Positions 20,441 to 31,614 of a DNA stretch of 64,000 nt are shown in pieces. The stretch spans positions 1 to 64,000 of the forward strand of contig OZ024840.1 of assembly GCA_964017145.1 (NCBI GenBank). The letters run 5' to 3'. The translations under genes were made by a program, and so were the position numbers. The DNA comes from Agrocybe praecox (lineage: Eukaryota > Basidiomycota > Agaricomycetes > Agaricales > Agrocybaceae). The notes beneath the pieces are model-generated. The model ran no database searches, was not told the DNA's origin, and worked only from the letters and a program-made list of their open reading frames with translations. Position 1 is the stretch's first letter. Every line of letters starts with the position of its first letter.

Positions 20441-20925
20441 CCCGAACCTAACCTAAGCGTAGGTATAATAATAGCCCTGAGTTGGCGCTATATTGCAGAT
20501 TACATAAGCGCGTAACAAGCGCCCATCATCACGTGATCTCTTACCTTCCGCATTTGGCCACTACGCTAAGTATTTATATCCATCGATCTACTTTGGTCGT
20601 TGTCGCTGGAACTGACAGCTTACTGATACTGCGGTGTTTCGCTGATTGATATCGTGCTTCTCGCCGATTATTGGTCAGCGATCCCGCGGGATGTAAGGCT
20701 TCACAGCTACTAATTGTTATAGAACATCGTAATCAGACTTACCAATGAGATCGGTAAGCGCGATGGTTAACAGATCTAACCGATCTAGCTATAGAGAAAT
20801 ATAGGACCTGAAGAGCTATAAAAGCGAAAAGGTCGTGCAGTAGAATTCCCTACTACACCTTTGTCCTTTCTCACTCAGCACCTTCGTTCGGCCTACGGCC
20901 TCACTTCGGCGCTTCGTTCGAACAA
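20441..20925 (+). repeat. Right 485-base terminal repeat of unit 4 (diverged)
   Basis: Same length of 485 bases as in the young units but with scattered substitutions. The hammerhead core is conserved. It is followed by CCCTAACCCTAACCC and then unique chromosomal sequence. Confidence 0.88.
20801..20869 (+). ncRNA. Type I hammerhead ribozyme, copy 7 (diverged unit)
   Basis: Core CTGAAGA at 20808-20814, predicted cleavage after 20862. In this older unit the cleavage-site base H17 is T instead of C, which the hammerhead rule (A, C or U) allows. One further change upstream lies outside the core. The stems and core are unchanged, which argues for functional constraint. Confidence 0.85.
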
Positions 20926-20940
20926 CCCTAACCCTAACCC
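20926..20940. repeat. Interstitial telomeric tract at inner edge of the array
   Basis: CCCTAACCCTAACCC joins the 3' end of unit 4 to unique chromosomal sequence (GCGGGTGATACTGCG...). This is the expected footprint of reverse transcription primed on a TTAGGG overhang, and marks where the original telomere stood. Confidence 0.9.
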
Positions 20941-22268
20941 GCGGGTGATACTGCGAGCACAACTTCTGTATTCGGGTTCGGGTTGTCGTTCGCTGCGCCA
21001 GAGAAGATGTCGAAGCTTGTTTCAGTAGAAGGTTCGAGACCTAGAAAGAGGTGAGAGGAGATGAAAGGTGAATTAGTTTTAGTTTCTTTGTAAAAAAAAA
21101 AATCAATATGAAATAAAACAAAATAAAAATCGAACGGTTCGAGGCGAACGAGACAGGCATTTTGAAGTCATAGATTCAAAACATACAAGAAAAATAGTAG
21201 CGCAAACGACAAAGACAAATAGAATAGAATAAAACAGAAAGGAAAAGAAAACATACCATGACCACCTCTTCACTAATAGCCATGCCCATGCAGCGGCGGC
21301 GACAGTCGTCGCATGGCACTGCAATTTTCTGTGCGAATAACACTCCATCCCAGCTCCTCCTCCAGCACCTGGAGGCTCTCCAATCCTCAACGCACTACCC
21401 GCAGACCCAGCAGCAGTAGCAGCATATGCCTCCGCCTGCCAACTCCTTTCATCTGCCTGCAAAAACGCTACGAACATATCCCATCCTCCTCGGCCTCCTC
21501 CCTGCTGCCTCTGCTCTTGTTGCATTGCGCCTGGCGGTGGAGGAGGAGGAGTGCCGCACGCATAGGTACGGATCATACGCAGGCCCATCATCGTACCTGC
21601 CGCCTGGACCTTCACCTCGCCTACATCTATATAGCCTCCTGGGTCCACGGTGGGGTGCAGGTACATGCATGTGATGGGCTGTAGCCCCTCGAGGACGCAT
21701 TCGGAGGTCCGTACGGGTCGTGATGCACATGGTGGGACTGATGGAGGGTAATAAAGCTTGGTGGTGGCGACGCCTATCCACCAACTGGGAACATTAGTGG
21801 GTAGTTTGGTTATGCTGGACATACGGGCCACCACCACCACCACCACCGTGTATGGGATCATGACTATCGGCCGGTGAGAATGTGCGCCGCTTGCAGAGGA
21901 AGTGCTGGGCGGGAGCATATTGCGCCCATGTCTCATCTGGCTGTTGATGGTGTTGAATCGCGCCGGCTGGACTGTTATTGACGAAGAAGGGTTGTGAGAG
22001 GAAGAGGTGGAGGCATTGTTGGTGTTGTCGCGGAGGCTCGAGCCTCTATTATTTGAGATAGGCAGTAAGGAGCCCAAGCCGCTGCTCGAGTCGAGCCGAC
22101 TGTGAGCATGGTGCAAGTGCATTGGTGGGGCGGAATATGAGACGAGTAGCCTGGTCCACCTGCGCCGCCTCCGCAGCCATTCTGACGAGATCCAGGCGGA
22201 AGATAATCGGCTTGAGGGCATCGATTCAGTAAAGGAATAGGAATGATAAAATGGAATAAAACGCGTAC
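20941..22268 (-). other. Probable 3' part of a low-complexity multi-exon gene, not resolved
   Basis: The minus strand stays largely open but switches between Pro-, Gly-, His- and Ser-rich readings. A GGT/CCA triplet run lies near 21830-21850. It probably contains the downstream exons of the gene whose clearer exons lie at 22269-22706. I cannot assign a frame, product or stop. 20941-21100 is unique AT-rich sequence with nothing recognised. Confidence 0.3.
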
Positions 22269-22706
22269 GTCTCCCCATTCCAAATATCATGCCGGCCAAC
22301 GACCCCTCCCTCCTCGAAGACCTCGCCGATGACAGGCGACAGCACCAGGGGCACACCTTCATCGGCGTTAACCTCCACATCATCATCTCCGTCCCCGTTT
22401 TCGTCAAACTTGATCGTCGGCGAAGCGGAAAAATCAGCGGGGACCTTCAAGTCTTTTTCGTCTTGATGCTGTATGAACTGAAAATGTATACATGTCAGCA
22501 CAAGCAATTCCACAATTAATGAGTCGTAAACACCATCAATAAGAATCGGCGGGCCTCAAAAAGGTTCCGGGTAAAGGAATAGAACAGAAAGACGTGATAC
22601 AAGATGATTCATGAATGAGAATGTACCTTAATCTGCCTCTGCACGGTTTCCCTGCTATCACCCGAGCAATACTGGTGCAACCTGAGCTCATGGCTAGGTC
22701 GATCTT
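22269..22706 (-). CDS. Two supported exons of an unrecognised minus-strand gene
   Basis: One exon spans 22706-22627: the acceptor TTATAG precedes it, it contains the segment LRLHQYCSGDSRETVQRQIK, and the donor GTACAT follows. The next spans 22477-22269, with acceptor TTTTCAG, an acidic segment with DENGDGDDDVEVNADEG, and donor GTACGC. The phases agree: the first exon ends on a codon boundary and the second opens on one. Upstream exons may lie at 22750-23050 and downstream ones at 21.1-22.2 kb. I recognise no domain. The acidic, Gln/Gly/Pro-rich character would suit a regulator, but that is a guess. Confidence 0.4.
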
Positions 22707-23049
22707 CTATAATAAAAGAAAAAACAGACAAAGATTAGCACGACGGAGGAATAAAAATAATAAGAAAAGAGGGTGGGTACGACACGAGAGTGGAGTTTAC
22801 GAACCAAGGATGATGACTGCTACTAGGTTGACCGAGCATAGCACTCCCAACTCGTATACCTCTTTGAACAGCCCATTCTTCCTCTAAATATATCCCAACA
22901 GCGAGCAGAAGGCGAGCAACGACAGCGAGGGAGCGAGTCCAGGTGGTAAACCTTCAAGAATATAGCTAATTGTGAGAGATGAATCAAAGTTGTCGCCGGT
23001 GGCAAGATGATGGAAGGGTACCACTGGTTGGCCGTAAACTCCGGCACAC

Positions 23050-24250
23050 AATGTGGCAGTGCAATGGACCTGGTCAGATTAGATTAGGTACCATAGAGTT
23101 CCTGTCAGAGCGACGCGCATAGCAGAATAAGAATCTTTCTCGACCATTTTTGCCACCCTGTGAGGCTCCAGTACGAGTCAAACTAAACTGCTCGAGCAGC
23201 CGTCATGATCATCTGAATTTGTCCTTGACCCGTCACGATAGGCACAAACTTGGTGGTCGAAATTCCTTGTTCTAGGCTCTAGCCCTGAGGCCTTATTGAG
23301 TCCATTCGTGGATTTTCATGCCTATATCCATAATTAACGCGACCCACCGGACAGGTAAGCAACTAATACACTGAAATTTTAGACCTTCATTTCCCAAAAA
23401 ATTGATTTAAATGTTTAATGTTCAGCAGTGATCCGACTAAGGGAATTAATGACACGGCCCGAATTTCAATCGATAAAACACCGTAGGTACGATGTCGGAT
23501 GGGGTTCTCCTCACAGAAATACCTCGCATTGAGTGATAACTGATGGATAACTTGCTGTGCAAGCTTAGGTGCGTGAAACGCTTGCAGTTTCTGGTTGTGT
23601 CACCACGCAGACCATGCAGACGATAGCGGTGCAGTATCATAATGAAGGATGGGGACGCTGTTGGTTGATTCGAGTATCAATAAAACTGCCGGGATTATTT
23701 TTTGAGTCAATAGCGCTATGTCCATGTTTTATAATGTAGTTGTCGTCGGTGGATCCACGACACTACCTGTATGTTGCTTTCAATAAATAGGCCCGTCCCG
23801 TTTCCGGAATGGAGCCTTTGTTTAGGAATCTCCTCTACCGCGCAATTGTCTGAGTAAGGGGAGAAGGATCGTCGATGGAGGACCTGTTTCCAACTTTGCA
23901 AATTCGGTCAGCCAGCCAGTCTGTCATACAAACAATGCTTCCAGACGCGTCTGCTGCGGAGGCGATTCCTAGAAAAACACGTAATGAGATTGACGTAACA
24001 TAGTAACTCTTTCGTGTCCCTTCACATCACCAACCTTTATGGGAAGATCCTATCACTCAATCATTTGCACTTTCTGGAGATCTTTATGATTGCGGCATTG
24101 CGGTAATTTACAGGGGAAAAGAGAAGCAACCCCGTCATAACTGTAGTTGTTGGGCCACAATTTAATTACCTAACCTCTGGCAATAGTCGGGGCTTCCCTT
24201 CGGGTTCTTTATGACGACAAGAAAAATGAGCTAGGAATATTAATCATACG
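23050..24250. other. No gene seen
   Basis: Only short frames without recognisable family or splice context on either strand. Confidence 0.5.
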
Positions 24251-24261
24251 CAAGTACTCAC

Positions 24262-26080
24262 AAGTGCCCAATTCGGAAACGGAACAACTCTCCCACTCCC
24301 ACCGCCAACAACGAAAGTGTAGACAAATATCATGACCTGTTATATGCAGTTTGTACACGTTGAGAAAGGTTGGTGTCGGGGATGATTATACAGAAGTTCC
24401 TCCGTTGAGTGCTGCACTCAACAAGAAACTTCACGGGAAGACATCATAGGCGGGTAAGAGTAAGTTTTAGGGGAGAAAATAAAATAAAACTCACTTATAT
24501 TTGCAGGACCAAGGCGCACAATTACCTATTCAATAAAAATGATAATGTATCGAGCGTAGCATAGTGAAATAATACTAACTTTCGGAGATAAAATTGAGAG
24601 AATACAGTCAGACAGAATCGAGTGAAGACGGCAGAATTAATTCCGACGCTCAGGAATCCAAGTTCAGCTGTAAATTCGTAACGATGTGTCAAATATTGAG
24701 AAAAACAAAACAAAGTAAAAAAACACACCAACGAGGATTGGGGTAAAGACAAAATTGAATCCGATAGGAGCCAGAAAGGGATGGGGCAACCGAGACCGAC
24801 GAGCAGCATATATGGGACGAACTAAACGACTCAGTCAGTCAGGTGTTGATATCAAGGGGACTATTTTTGAGCGTACACCATATCGTGTTCCAGGAGCATA
24901 CAGCGGTTTACCGAGGGCGCCCCATGAAATTGCGTCACTGTTCTAAGATTGCATTTATAAATTTTCACGGACAAAGTCCGTTTCTATCATGTTCTGAATA
25001 TATAATCAAACGCACCTGCTGGCCTGACCATACGGTCGTCCCTTGCACTGCATGCAGAACCTCCCTTTGAGAAGTGAGGACGACTTTAGCAATTACGAAG
25101 TTCAATAATCCGCCCTTTTTAGGAGAAAGAGAAGAAAAGTGTTGGCATACAAGGGCGGGGGTTGAATGTACGTAGAACATACCACTATGGTGCCGATAGT
25201 CTGAGCTGTAAATGTTACCCTGGGAGGATGTTTCGTATACTGGCCCTATATTTTTTAACCAAAACTTGATTCTATGCCCAAGCTAATGCAAACGTGTAAA
25301 CCCTCTCACCAGCTTAAGATCACGGAGTAGGTTCAATGCTTGGGTGACCTGGTTGAATCCGTACATCGTGAAATACATATTCGCAACCGGTTTTCCGGGC
25401 ACGAGTGCACCTCTGAGCATCTAATATATCAGGATAAGAACCGAACGATATAGAACAGTACGAGCCTGGACCATGTTCTCGAGACTAGGCGCATATCCGA
25501 CAGTTGCATCCAGCTAGATTATATTAGAAGCTGGAACTCCATGAAAACGGACGGCTCAGCTCACTGTTCCGATGATAGGGACGAACATCCAGGCAAATAG
25601 GAATGCTACAAAGAAAGCCCACCAAGGAAGTCCTGACTTAGCGGCGTAAGCTGTTCCCAACGCCACTACAGTGGTAATTGCTAATACGACGAGGTACCAC
25701 CAGTTGGACATTTCCTTATAAATCTTGCCATAACGTGTCAGTATTAACATATAAGAATTTTCGTTAATATATACCTTCATTCGACGATAATTTGGATTAT
25801 CGCATTTTTTTGTCTTCGAGATTAATCGTGAGTCCGAAATTGCTTTGCGAGCTGAACGTGGCAGTATGTAGGTACCCGGTAGTCCCGAATAATTTAGAAC
25901 ATCAAACTCCGTCAGCTTCGATATGCCTCTGATAGCAGACGGCACAGCCTCGGCTCTGTCAATTGACCTATATTTAGTTGTTAGGGGGTTTGCTTTCTGA
26001 TTTACGTCTGCCTTGCGCTTCTTCTCGACATTCAATTCTCTCCCTCTACTCTTGCTATGTACTGGTCGATGCCAATCCAT
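24262..26080 (-). pseudogene. Oligopeptide transporter (OPT family) remnant, N-terminal half missing
   Basis: Exons recognisable on the minus strand, 5' to 3'. 26080-25565 ends with a helix after SNWWYLVVLAITTV and GLPWWAFFVAFL, the OPT signature around PxWWY. 25513-25466 encodes LDATVGYAPSLENMVQ. 25420-25310 encodes a 37-residue block with VPGKPVANMYF and RDLKL. Later pieces are REVLHAVQGTTVWSGQQ, DAISWGALGKPLYAPGTRYG, LLVGLGCPIPFWLL, LGFLSVGINSAVF...FSQFYLRK, FLLSAALNGGTSV and VPFPNWAL. OPT proteins move small peptides across membranes with protons and usually exceed 700 residues. Here the first half is absent, some splice sites are poor and the region after FLRK is scrambled, so I call it a relic. 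Confidence 0.78.
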
Positions 26081-29000
26081 AGTGTATACCTCAACAGACT
26101 GGCACTTTATTTACCCATAGCTCTGAGATTCTCCACGCGCTCAGTAACTGACTAGCACTAGCACCTATGTGGATTGGTTATATTTTTCGTTCCGTGCCCT
26201 CTCTTTGCTTCCTCTCAATTTTGCCTTCATCCTTCCTTGCGTCAAGGCCAAATTGCTGATAAATCTCACACAAAGAGTTTATCTGCTCTTACATCTGCCT
26301 GTCGAACACCACCTATGCGCTCTCTGAACTGAGGAACACCAACGCATCGCCTGCATGGCTATCGCCCCTGTCAATATATTTTAGCTCAAAGCAAATTCCA
26401 TTCATGACGCTTGGTACGTCTCCTTTAATTTCATGTATTTGAATTTGAATTAAGCTCAATGTGTTTACTAAGCACGGAGATGTTAGAAATTACGCGCAGT
26501 GTTCAAGTGGGTGGTAGGGGCGTTTTATCGGGTTGTGTGGACAAAGGGGGCTAGCGAGTGAATACATACGACCTCCCTTGCATCTCCAGCTGATCTTCGT
26601 GCGCCCAGATTCCTTTCCTCTTCGAGATCTGTTACCCACGTTCGACAATCTCCTCCATTCAAATATCCAACTTAGATGAAACCCTCATGCTCTTCTTTGC
26701 GCCTCTCGCTTACTCTCGCTTACCTCTGTCCAAACCTACTATCACCCAGAACTCAAACACAAACACGACGATTGGAATCGTAAACGGCCGCGACTTTCTT
26801 CTTTGTAATCCTCATTCTCCTCCGCGAACAATCCACCGGTCCTCCCTCACATCGTCACCTCCACCATTTTATTTCGCTTTTACAATCCTCTTTCTTCCCC
26901 CATCTGGCTCTCCATCCAACCCATCGTAATGCCCCGGTCCCATTGGCTCGAGTCTCAACATGAACGACGACTCGCCCCAGCACCAAGCCCTTCAAGTCCA
27001 TCGTCCTCGAGTCTCGAGGCAGCAGTATTTTTTTGGTGCGACGATGAACCGTATGAAATCTCACCGTATTGGACGCATTCGGTTGCGGGATGAGCGGTGT
27101 CTGAGCTGGTGATGGTTTATTGGGGAATTTTGGCAAGGTTCGCCTGACCGTTGGCGTTATAGTAGAAGGCTAGTAAGGTTAAAGGGGACGGTTTGAGGAG
27201 GTTCCGTCCCCATCTCCATCGCCGACACCACTACCACTACCCACCCTCTGTCCTCTCCTACCACCTTCTGTCCTAAATTTTCACTACACACTCAGAAAAG
27301 TATCGATAAAATTATCTTCATTTCTTCCCTGCCCCCCTCTATGTATGGATGAGACTTCGGGTTTTTTCTTTCTCACTTTGCTTCGTTTATTCGACAAGTT
27401 CTTGAGGCGCCATTAAGTTGGCGCCATTCAAAGCCTATATAAATTAGGACATAAAATATGGAAAGATCAGGTCGGGCTCAATAAACGGGTGCATGGTTTC
27501 GAAGGAGCGCGTTAGCCCCCGCTGTTGGTGACGGTAATTTGTAATGATGAAACTTGTGTTTTTACCTGTATCGGCCTGTTCTGATAGTTATTAAATAATA
27601 GAGTCCAAAGAAAGACCATGTGATGCTAAGTACATGAAGAGAGAGGGACGCTCTAAAGTGATGAGATTACTCCGACGCGATGCCAGTGCTACTCCGAGTC
27701 CCTACTGATGAAGCGAGCAGCGAATGAGTCTTCCTCGTGTATGTTGCCCAAATAACACAGCTTGACGCGTGAAGGTAATGATGTCTCCGACCGACGAAGG
27801 AACTATTGCAGCCAATGTGCCTTTCCGGATCCAGGGATTCAGCTGGTGGATCCTATCCGCTCGTTACTGCAAAATATGATAAGTTTGAACAAGATGTCCA
27901 GATCCACTGTGAGGCAATGGAGGGAAGGCCAGCTGGAGGTTACTTCTCTTCAGCGCATAGTATGCAAGTGATGTCATCCGAAGGTCGTGGGGTGCGGATT
28001 GACCTCCTCAAAATAGACGAATAAAATAAAACGTCCGCAAGAAGGTCGGATGAAAATTTAATTTGTTTCGGTGTCGTACATTGGTAGTTTGTGTGCGACA
28101 GAGGCACCCACTTATAAAGCAGTTTTTTTATTCAAAAAAAAAAACTGCGGGATTTCTATCAGCCAAATCATTGACGAGATGTCATTTACACGTTGACCAC
28201 ATACCTCAACTCAAATAGAGGATTGTGAAGTAGCGAAATTTCATAGCCCCCACATATCGTTGAATCACGTGATGCAATTTTTGAAAAGTACGCCCTAAAA
28301 ATGTAAATCAGTAATTCGGCGAGACCATCTAGAGCATTTAAAAGTATACTAAAACGACGTAGTAAAACCTTGGTATGCGCAGCCTAAGTTTCAGACCAAA
28401 TAGGGTGCTTGGCGACGATGTGGAAGTGATTATAGGCCTAAATTTGATATCGCAGGTCAGTCACGGTAAAGAGGGGTAGTAGAATAGCGAAAAAAAAAGA
28501 ATTAACCAGAGAAAAGTATACACAGAAGATGGGGTCCGAAGTAATCAACAGTGTCGACGTCGGTAAAATTCGGACAACGGGTCTGCAACTGCGGTGCTGT
28601 TGTGCCAAGGTCTTTCGTTTTTAAGACAGGACTGGGAAATCAAGGTGGATGAGCAACTATCACAACTCGTAAATAAGAAACCTACAGTCAGCTATGGGTG
28701 TCGTTTTTGGCATATTGATCCCAAAATTGCCGTGACGCCTTGGCTGCATGCAACACGACCGTGGGGATCCGATGACAATATTTTCGTTTGTACGAGCAGA
28801 GCGTGTGGATGTGTAAGTCAGGAACGTCAGTTACGGAGATGTGTGTATACACGCTTGCTTCATATCAAATACGCAAGGACTATATGGGCAGTGATGGCCG
28901 TTAGGAACTCTCAACTGGGAGATTCAAGTACGCACCTTAGAAGAGCTGAACGGAAACAGCCTCTTGAATTACATAGTAGGACATGAATGACTAGTATGTT

Positions 29001-29520
29001 AGCTCCGTAGCATTAATGTCAAGGTGGAAAGCAGCTGGTCCTTCATATAAGTGTGAAAACAGGAGTGGGCATAAACCCGCGAAAAGTAGTGAAATCACAT
29101 GACCGTATAAAGAAATGGATTCTTCCTGAAAGAAACTAAATTATTCAGGCAGAGAGACGGCCCAGCGCAGGGAAGAGTATCTTGAAAGTTGAAGATAATG
29201 CCAGGCCATCTATAGCATAAATCTTGACCGCATACAATTATTCAGGACCGAGGTGGGACGAGTAGTAAGTTTGGTCAGCATGTGCAGGATATGTGAATAG
29301 CAGAAAAAATAATTGAGGTAGCGCACAGAATGTATGTTGCGGCGATAAGCATGGCATGCGTAGGAATTGTTGCATATTCCGAGCTTGAGTTGAAGAAAAA
29401 GAAGAAGAAGAGGCCTGACAGTTGCGGGCGAGACTGTGTGAAACACATTCAGGCTCAGCGGAGCGCGAGGTGTAGTGGTTATTGTCGGTTTCGAATTGCG
29501 CGTTTTAAAAAGCGATACAT
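26081..29520. other. No gene confidently seen
   Basis: Pyrimidine-rich stretches at 26.6-27.3 kb give spurious open frames. A 130-codon plus-strand frame at 28594-28986 has no recognisable family or splice signals. An AAG/AAA purine run lies at 29390-29412. Confidence 0.5.
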
Positions 29521-29523
29521 ATA

Positions 29524-30125
29524 ATCGAGCTTGCAGCCAATCAAGTGTCATCTGCCGAAAATCTCTTCAATCTGGGGTAACGAGGGGTTGATTAGTTTAA
29601 CGGGAGGTTAAGGCGAACAATACAACAACGCACCTTGAAAAGACCATATTCCTGTAATCCGTAAATACCGACAGGTCCAAGTTCTCCGCTCTTAACGAGG
29701 TTTCCTACGAGGGCTGGAGAAGTGATTTATGTCCATAGGTTGTTGTAGGCGCTCTTGACCGCGTCGAGTGTGGGTGTTTGAAGTCCCTCCTTGGCATATA
29801 TTTGCCTGAAGACTTCCTTCGTTACGTTAAGTTTGTAAAATAGAGCCTGTTCCATATACGCTGGAAAAACGAAATAAAAATGTCTATCAGCTGCTGTTAT
29901 ATTTTGTATTTCAAAAGGCCTCCGAAAAGATCTTAAAAAACAACGCAACCGACAAATACACGTCGCATGTATTCAGTAATACTACTGTCCGAGAGCGGAT
30001 AAAAAGGGAGTCAAGATATGGCACTTACCCCGCACGAGCTGTCCGGTCTTGTCTCCGAGAGGTTCAAGGAACATTTTGGCACCGTCTAGGAACTCTCCAG
30101 CATTCTCTTGGGCAACGGCGAAGCT
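29524..30125 (-). pseudogene. Mitochondrial ATP synthase subunit g homologue, broken by two stops
   Basis: Three exon pieces on the minus strand match subunit g (ATP20), a small inner-membrane subunit of the F-o sector involved in dimer formation. The first (to 30029) reads NAGEFLDGAKMFLEPLGDKT before donor GTAAGT. The second (29860-29634) reads FYKLNVTKEVFRQIYAKEGL, then SAYNNLWT, then VGIYGLQEYGLFK before donor GTGCGT. The third (from 29571) reads IEEIFGR-stop-HLIGCKLD, matching the conserved GEIVGRR end. A TAA interrupts exon 2 (29727-29729) and a TGA replaces the second Arg of GRR (29548-29550, a CGA to TGA change). The start exon is not resolved. It is presumably a decayed duplicate of the functional gene elsewhere. 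Confidence 0.75.
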
Positions 30126-30129
30126 TCTT

Positions 30130-31614
30130 CGTCACCTCCGTTGACGAGGACATCAAATACTCTGAAGTGACAGCCAGGATCGTACTCGTACGCATTATCT
30201 GTGGCGTTTTTCTCCTTGGCGTAGTGGGCGGTTTTGAATTTTGAATTTTGTGAGAGAGGTGGCGTGTGCAAGTGATATTTCGTTCGTTATGGAGTATGCT
30301 GGGGAGGACATAGTTTGTAGTATGTAGGTTTGTTGGTGGATAGGTTGAGTAACGACGGAGGAAAAGAAAATGTTAGGCGGGCCTCCCAGTCGGTATGCAT
30401 ATGTACCCACCCGCCCCATCCATCCACGGCATATGCAGTGGAAGAGGGAGCCCTGAGGAGCGCGAGAATGTTGGTCTTGTGCTTAGGTGTATGTTGTGGG
30501 CAGCGCAGTGACGGGAGGAGATGGGAGGCTAAAGGATGTGTATGACATGAAAAAGAGAGGAGAAACGAACAACGCAGGCGGATTTTTAGGGTTAGAGTTG
30601 GTTTTTAGGGTTCCGTATTTGGAGGTCTAAATAACAACATCTCTGCTTGAAAGTGCCGGGCGTCTAAGTTTTAATTAATGTAATCGTTCCCTTTGTATGC
30701 TTCGGCGTTGATGCATGATGTTCTCTAGAATCGTATTCTACTTTCTAAAATGTTGTGGCGCTCCGAGCTGATAAGGTTTGAAAACAAATCTGGAATTTTA
30801 AACGTTAAGGAAAGTCATATTGTCTGCATAGTTGGGACTAGGTACGAGTTCGTGTTGTTGACAGATATATCCTTGCTACCCGTTCGGAACAGCGAGTGGG
30901 TCACATCGATAATATGGCTCTGAGACGACGATAATATCCATCCTGTCAACTGAACAGCCCTTCACACATCGGCTTGAATTCAGAGACCGTACATGTTGGT
31001 ACTATTTTACGCACGATGATGGACAAGTTTGTGAAATAGAGAACACGCCGACCCAGCTTGAGTGGGGAAGTCAATGCTGGAATATTACTGTGTTGTCAAA
31101 ATGTCGAGGGTACCATCCAGGTACCATTGATTTGGCTAGAGTCTGGGTCGCAGACCCACCAGCAACAGCGACGGAAACGGAGGTACTCAGTGGGACCTCT
31201 CCTGTACTACTCTTCTGCATCTTGGACTGTGTCTCCCCCTTTGTCTATTTGTTTCAGGACATATTAAGAGATAGAGATACTAATTATAATGATTCACTTT
31301 CCATTCAGATCGCTTCGGAAGGAGCCCATGAACCCATTCTGAAATCCTAATTCTGTCGTCTCTGGACACGAGGTAAGTGGTAATATCAGTGCGATTTGTA
31401 TGTAGTAAATATTAGGAACAGTTTGTAGCTATAAAACCTATAGAACTAGTATAGGTAAATTAAAGTACAAACTTTTTATAGATGCATGTGTGGGTTTTCA
31501 TGTACAAACAAAGGGGTAAAGGTAAGGAATAGCGCTGCATAGCAGGGAATAGAGAACATGCTGATGGAGGGAAATGAAAGGAAAGTGTTGAAGGTTACGT
31601 ATTTCCTTCGCTGG
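30130..31614. other. Intergenic, with a short interstitial telomere-like motif
   Basis: No gene recognised. TTAGGGTTAG at 30586-30595 and TTTTTAGGGTT at 30602-30612 are short telomere-like motifs in the orientation opposite to the terminal tract. They could be promoter elements (telo-box-like) or a scar. Confidence 0.45.

Larger units (their letters stand above)
16439..20925 (+). mobile_element. Penelope-like element unit 4, older 5'-truncated copy
   Basis: Innermost copy. It starts inside ORF1, at the point matching about 850 of unit 1, and runs to a standard 3' end (CGAACAA at 20919-20925) with a full 485-base right repeat (20441-20925). It differs from units 1-3 by scattered, largely synonymous substitutions, yet the reading frames and the ORF1 intron are intact. 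Both ends meet telomeric bases (16429-16438 and 20926-20940). This fits an early insertion onto a bare chromosome end, later capped by telomerase and then overlaid by units 3, 2 and 1. Confidence 0.92.

Noticed and set aside
21103..22407. 434-codon minus-strand frame as a single gene
   Set aside because: It runs through splice signals and switches composition. Clear exons with matching phase (22477-22269) read another frame in part of it.
28594..28986. 130-codon plus-strand frame
   Set aside because: No recognisable family, splice context or compositional support.
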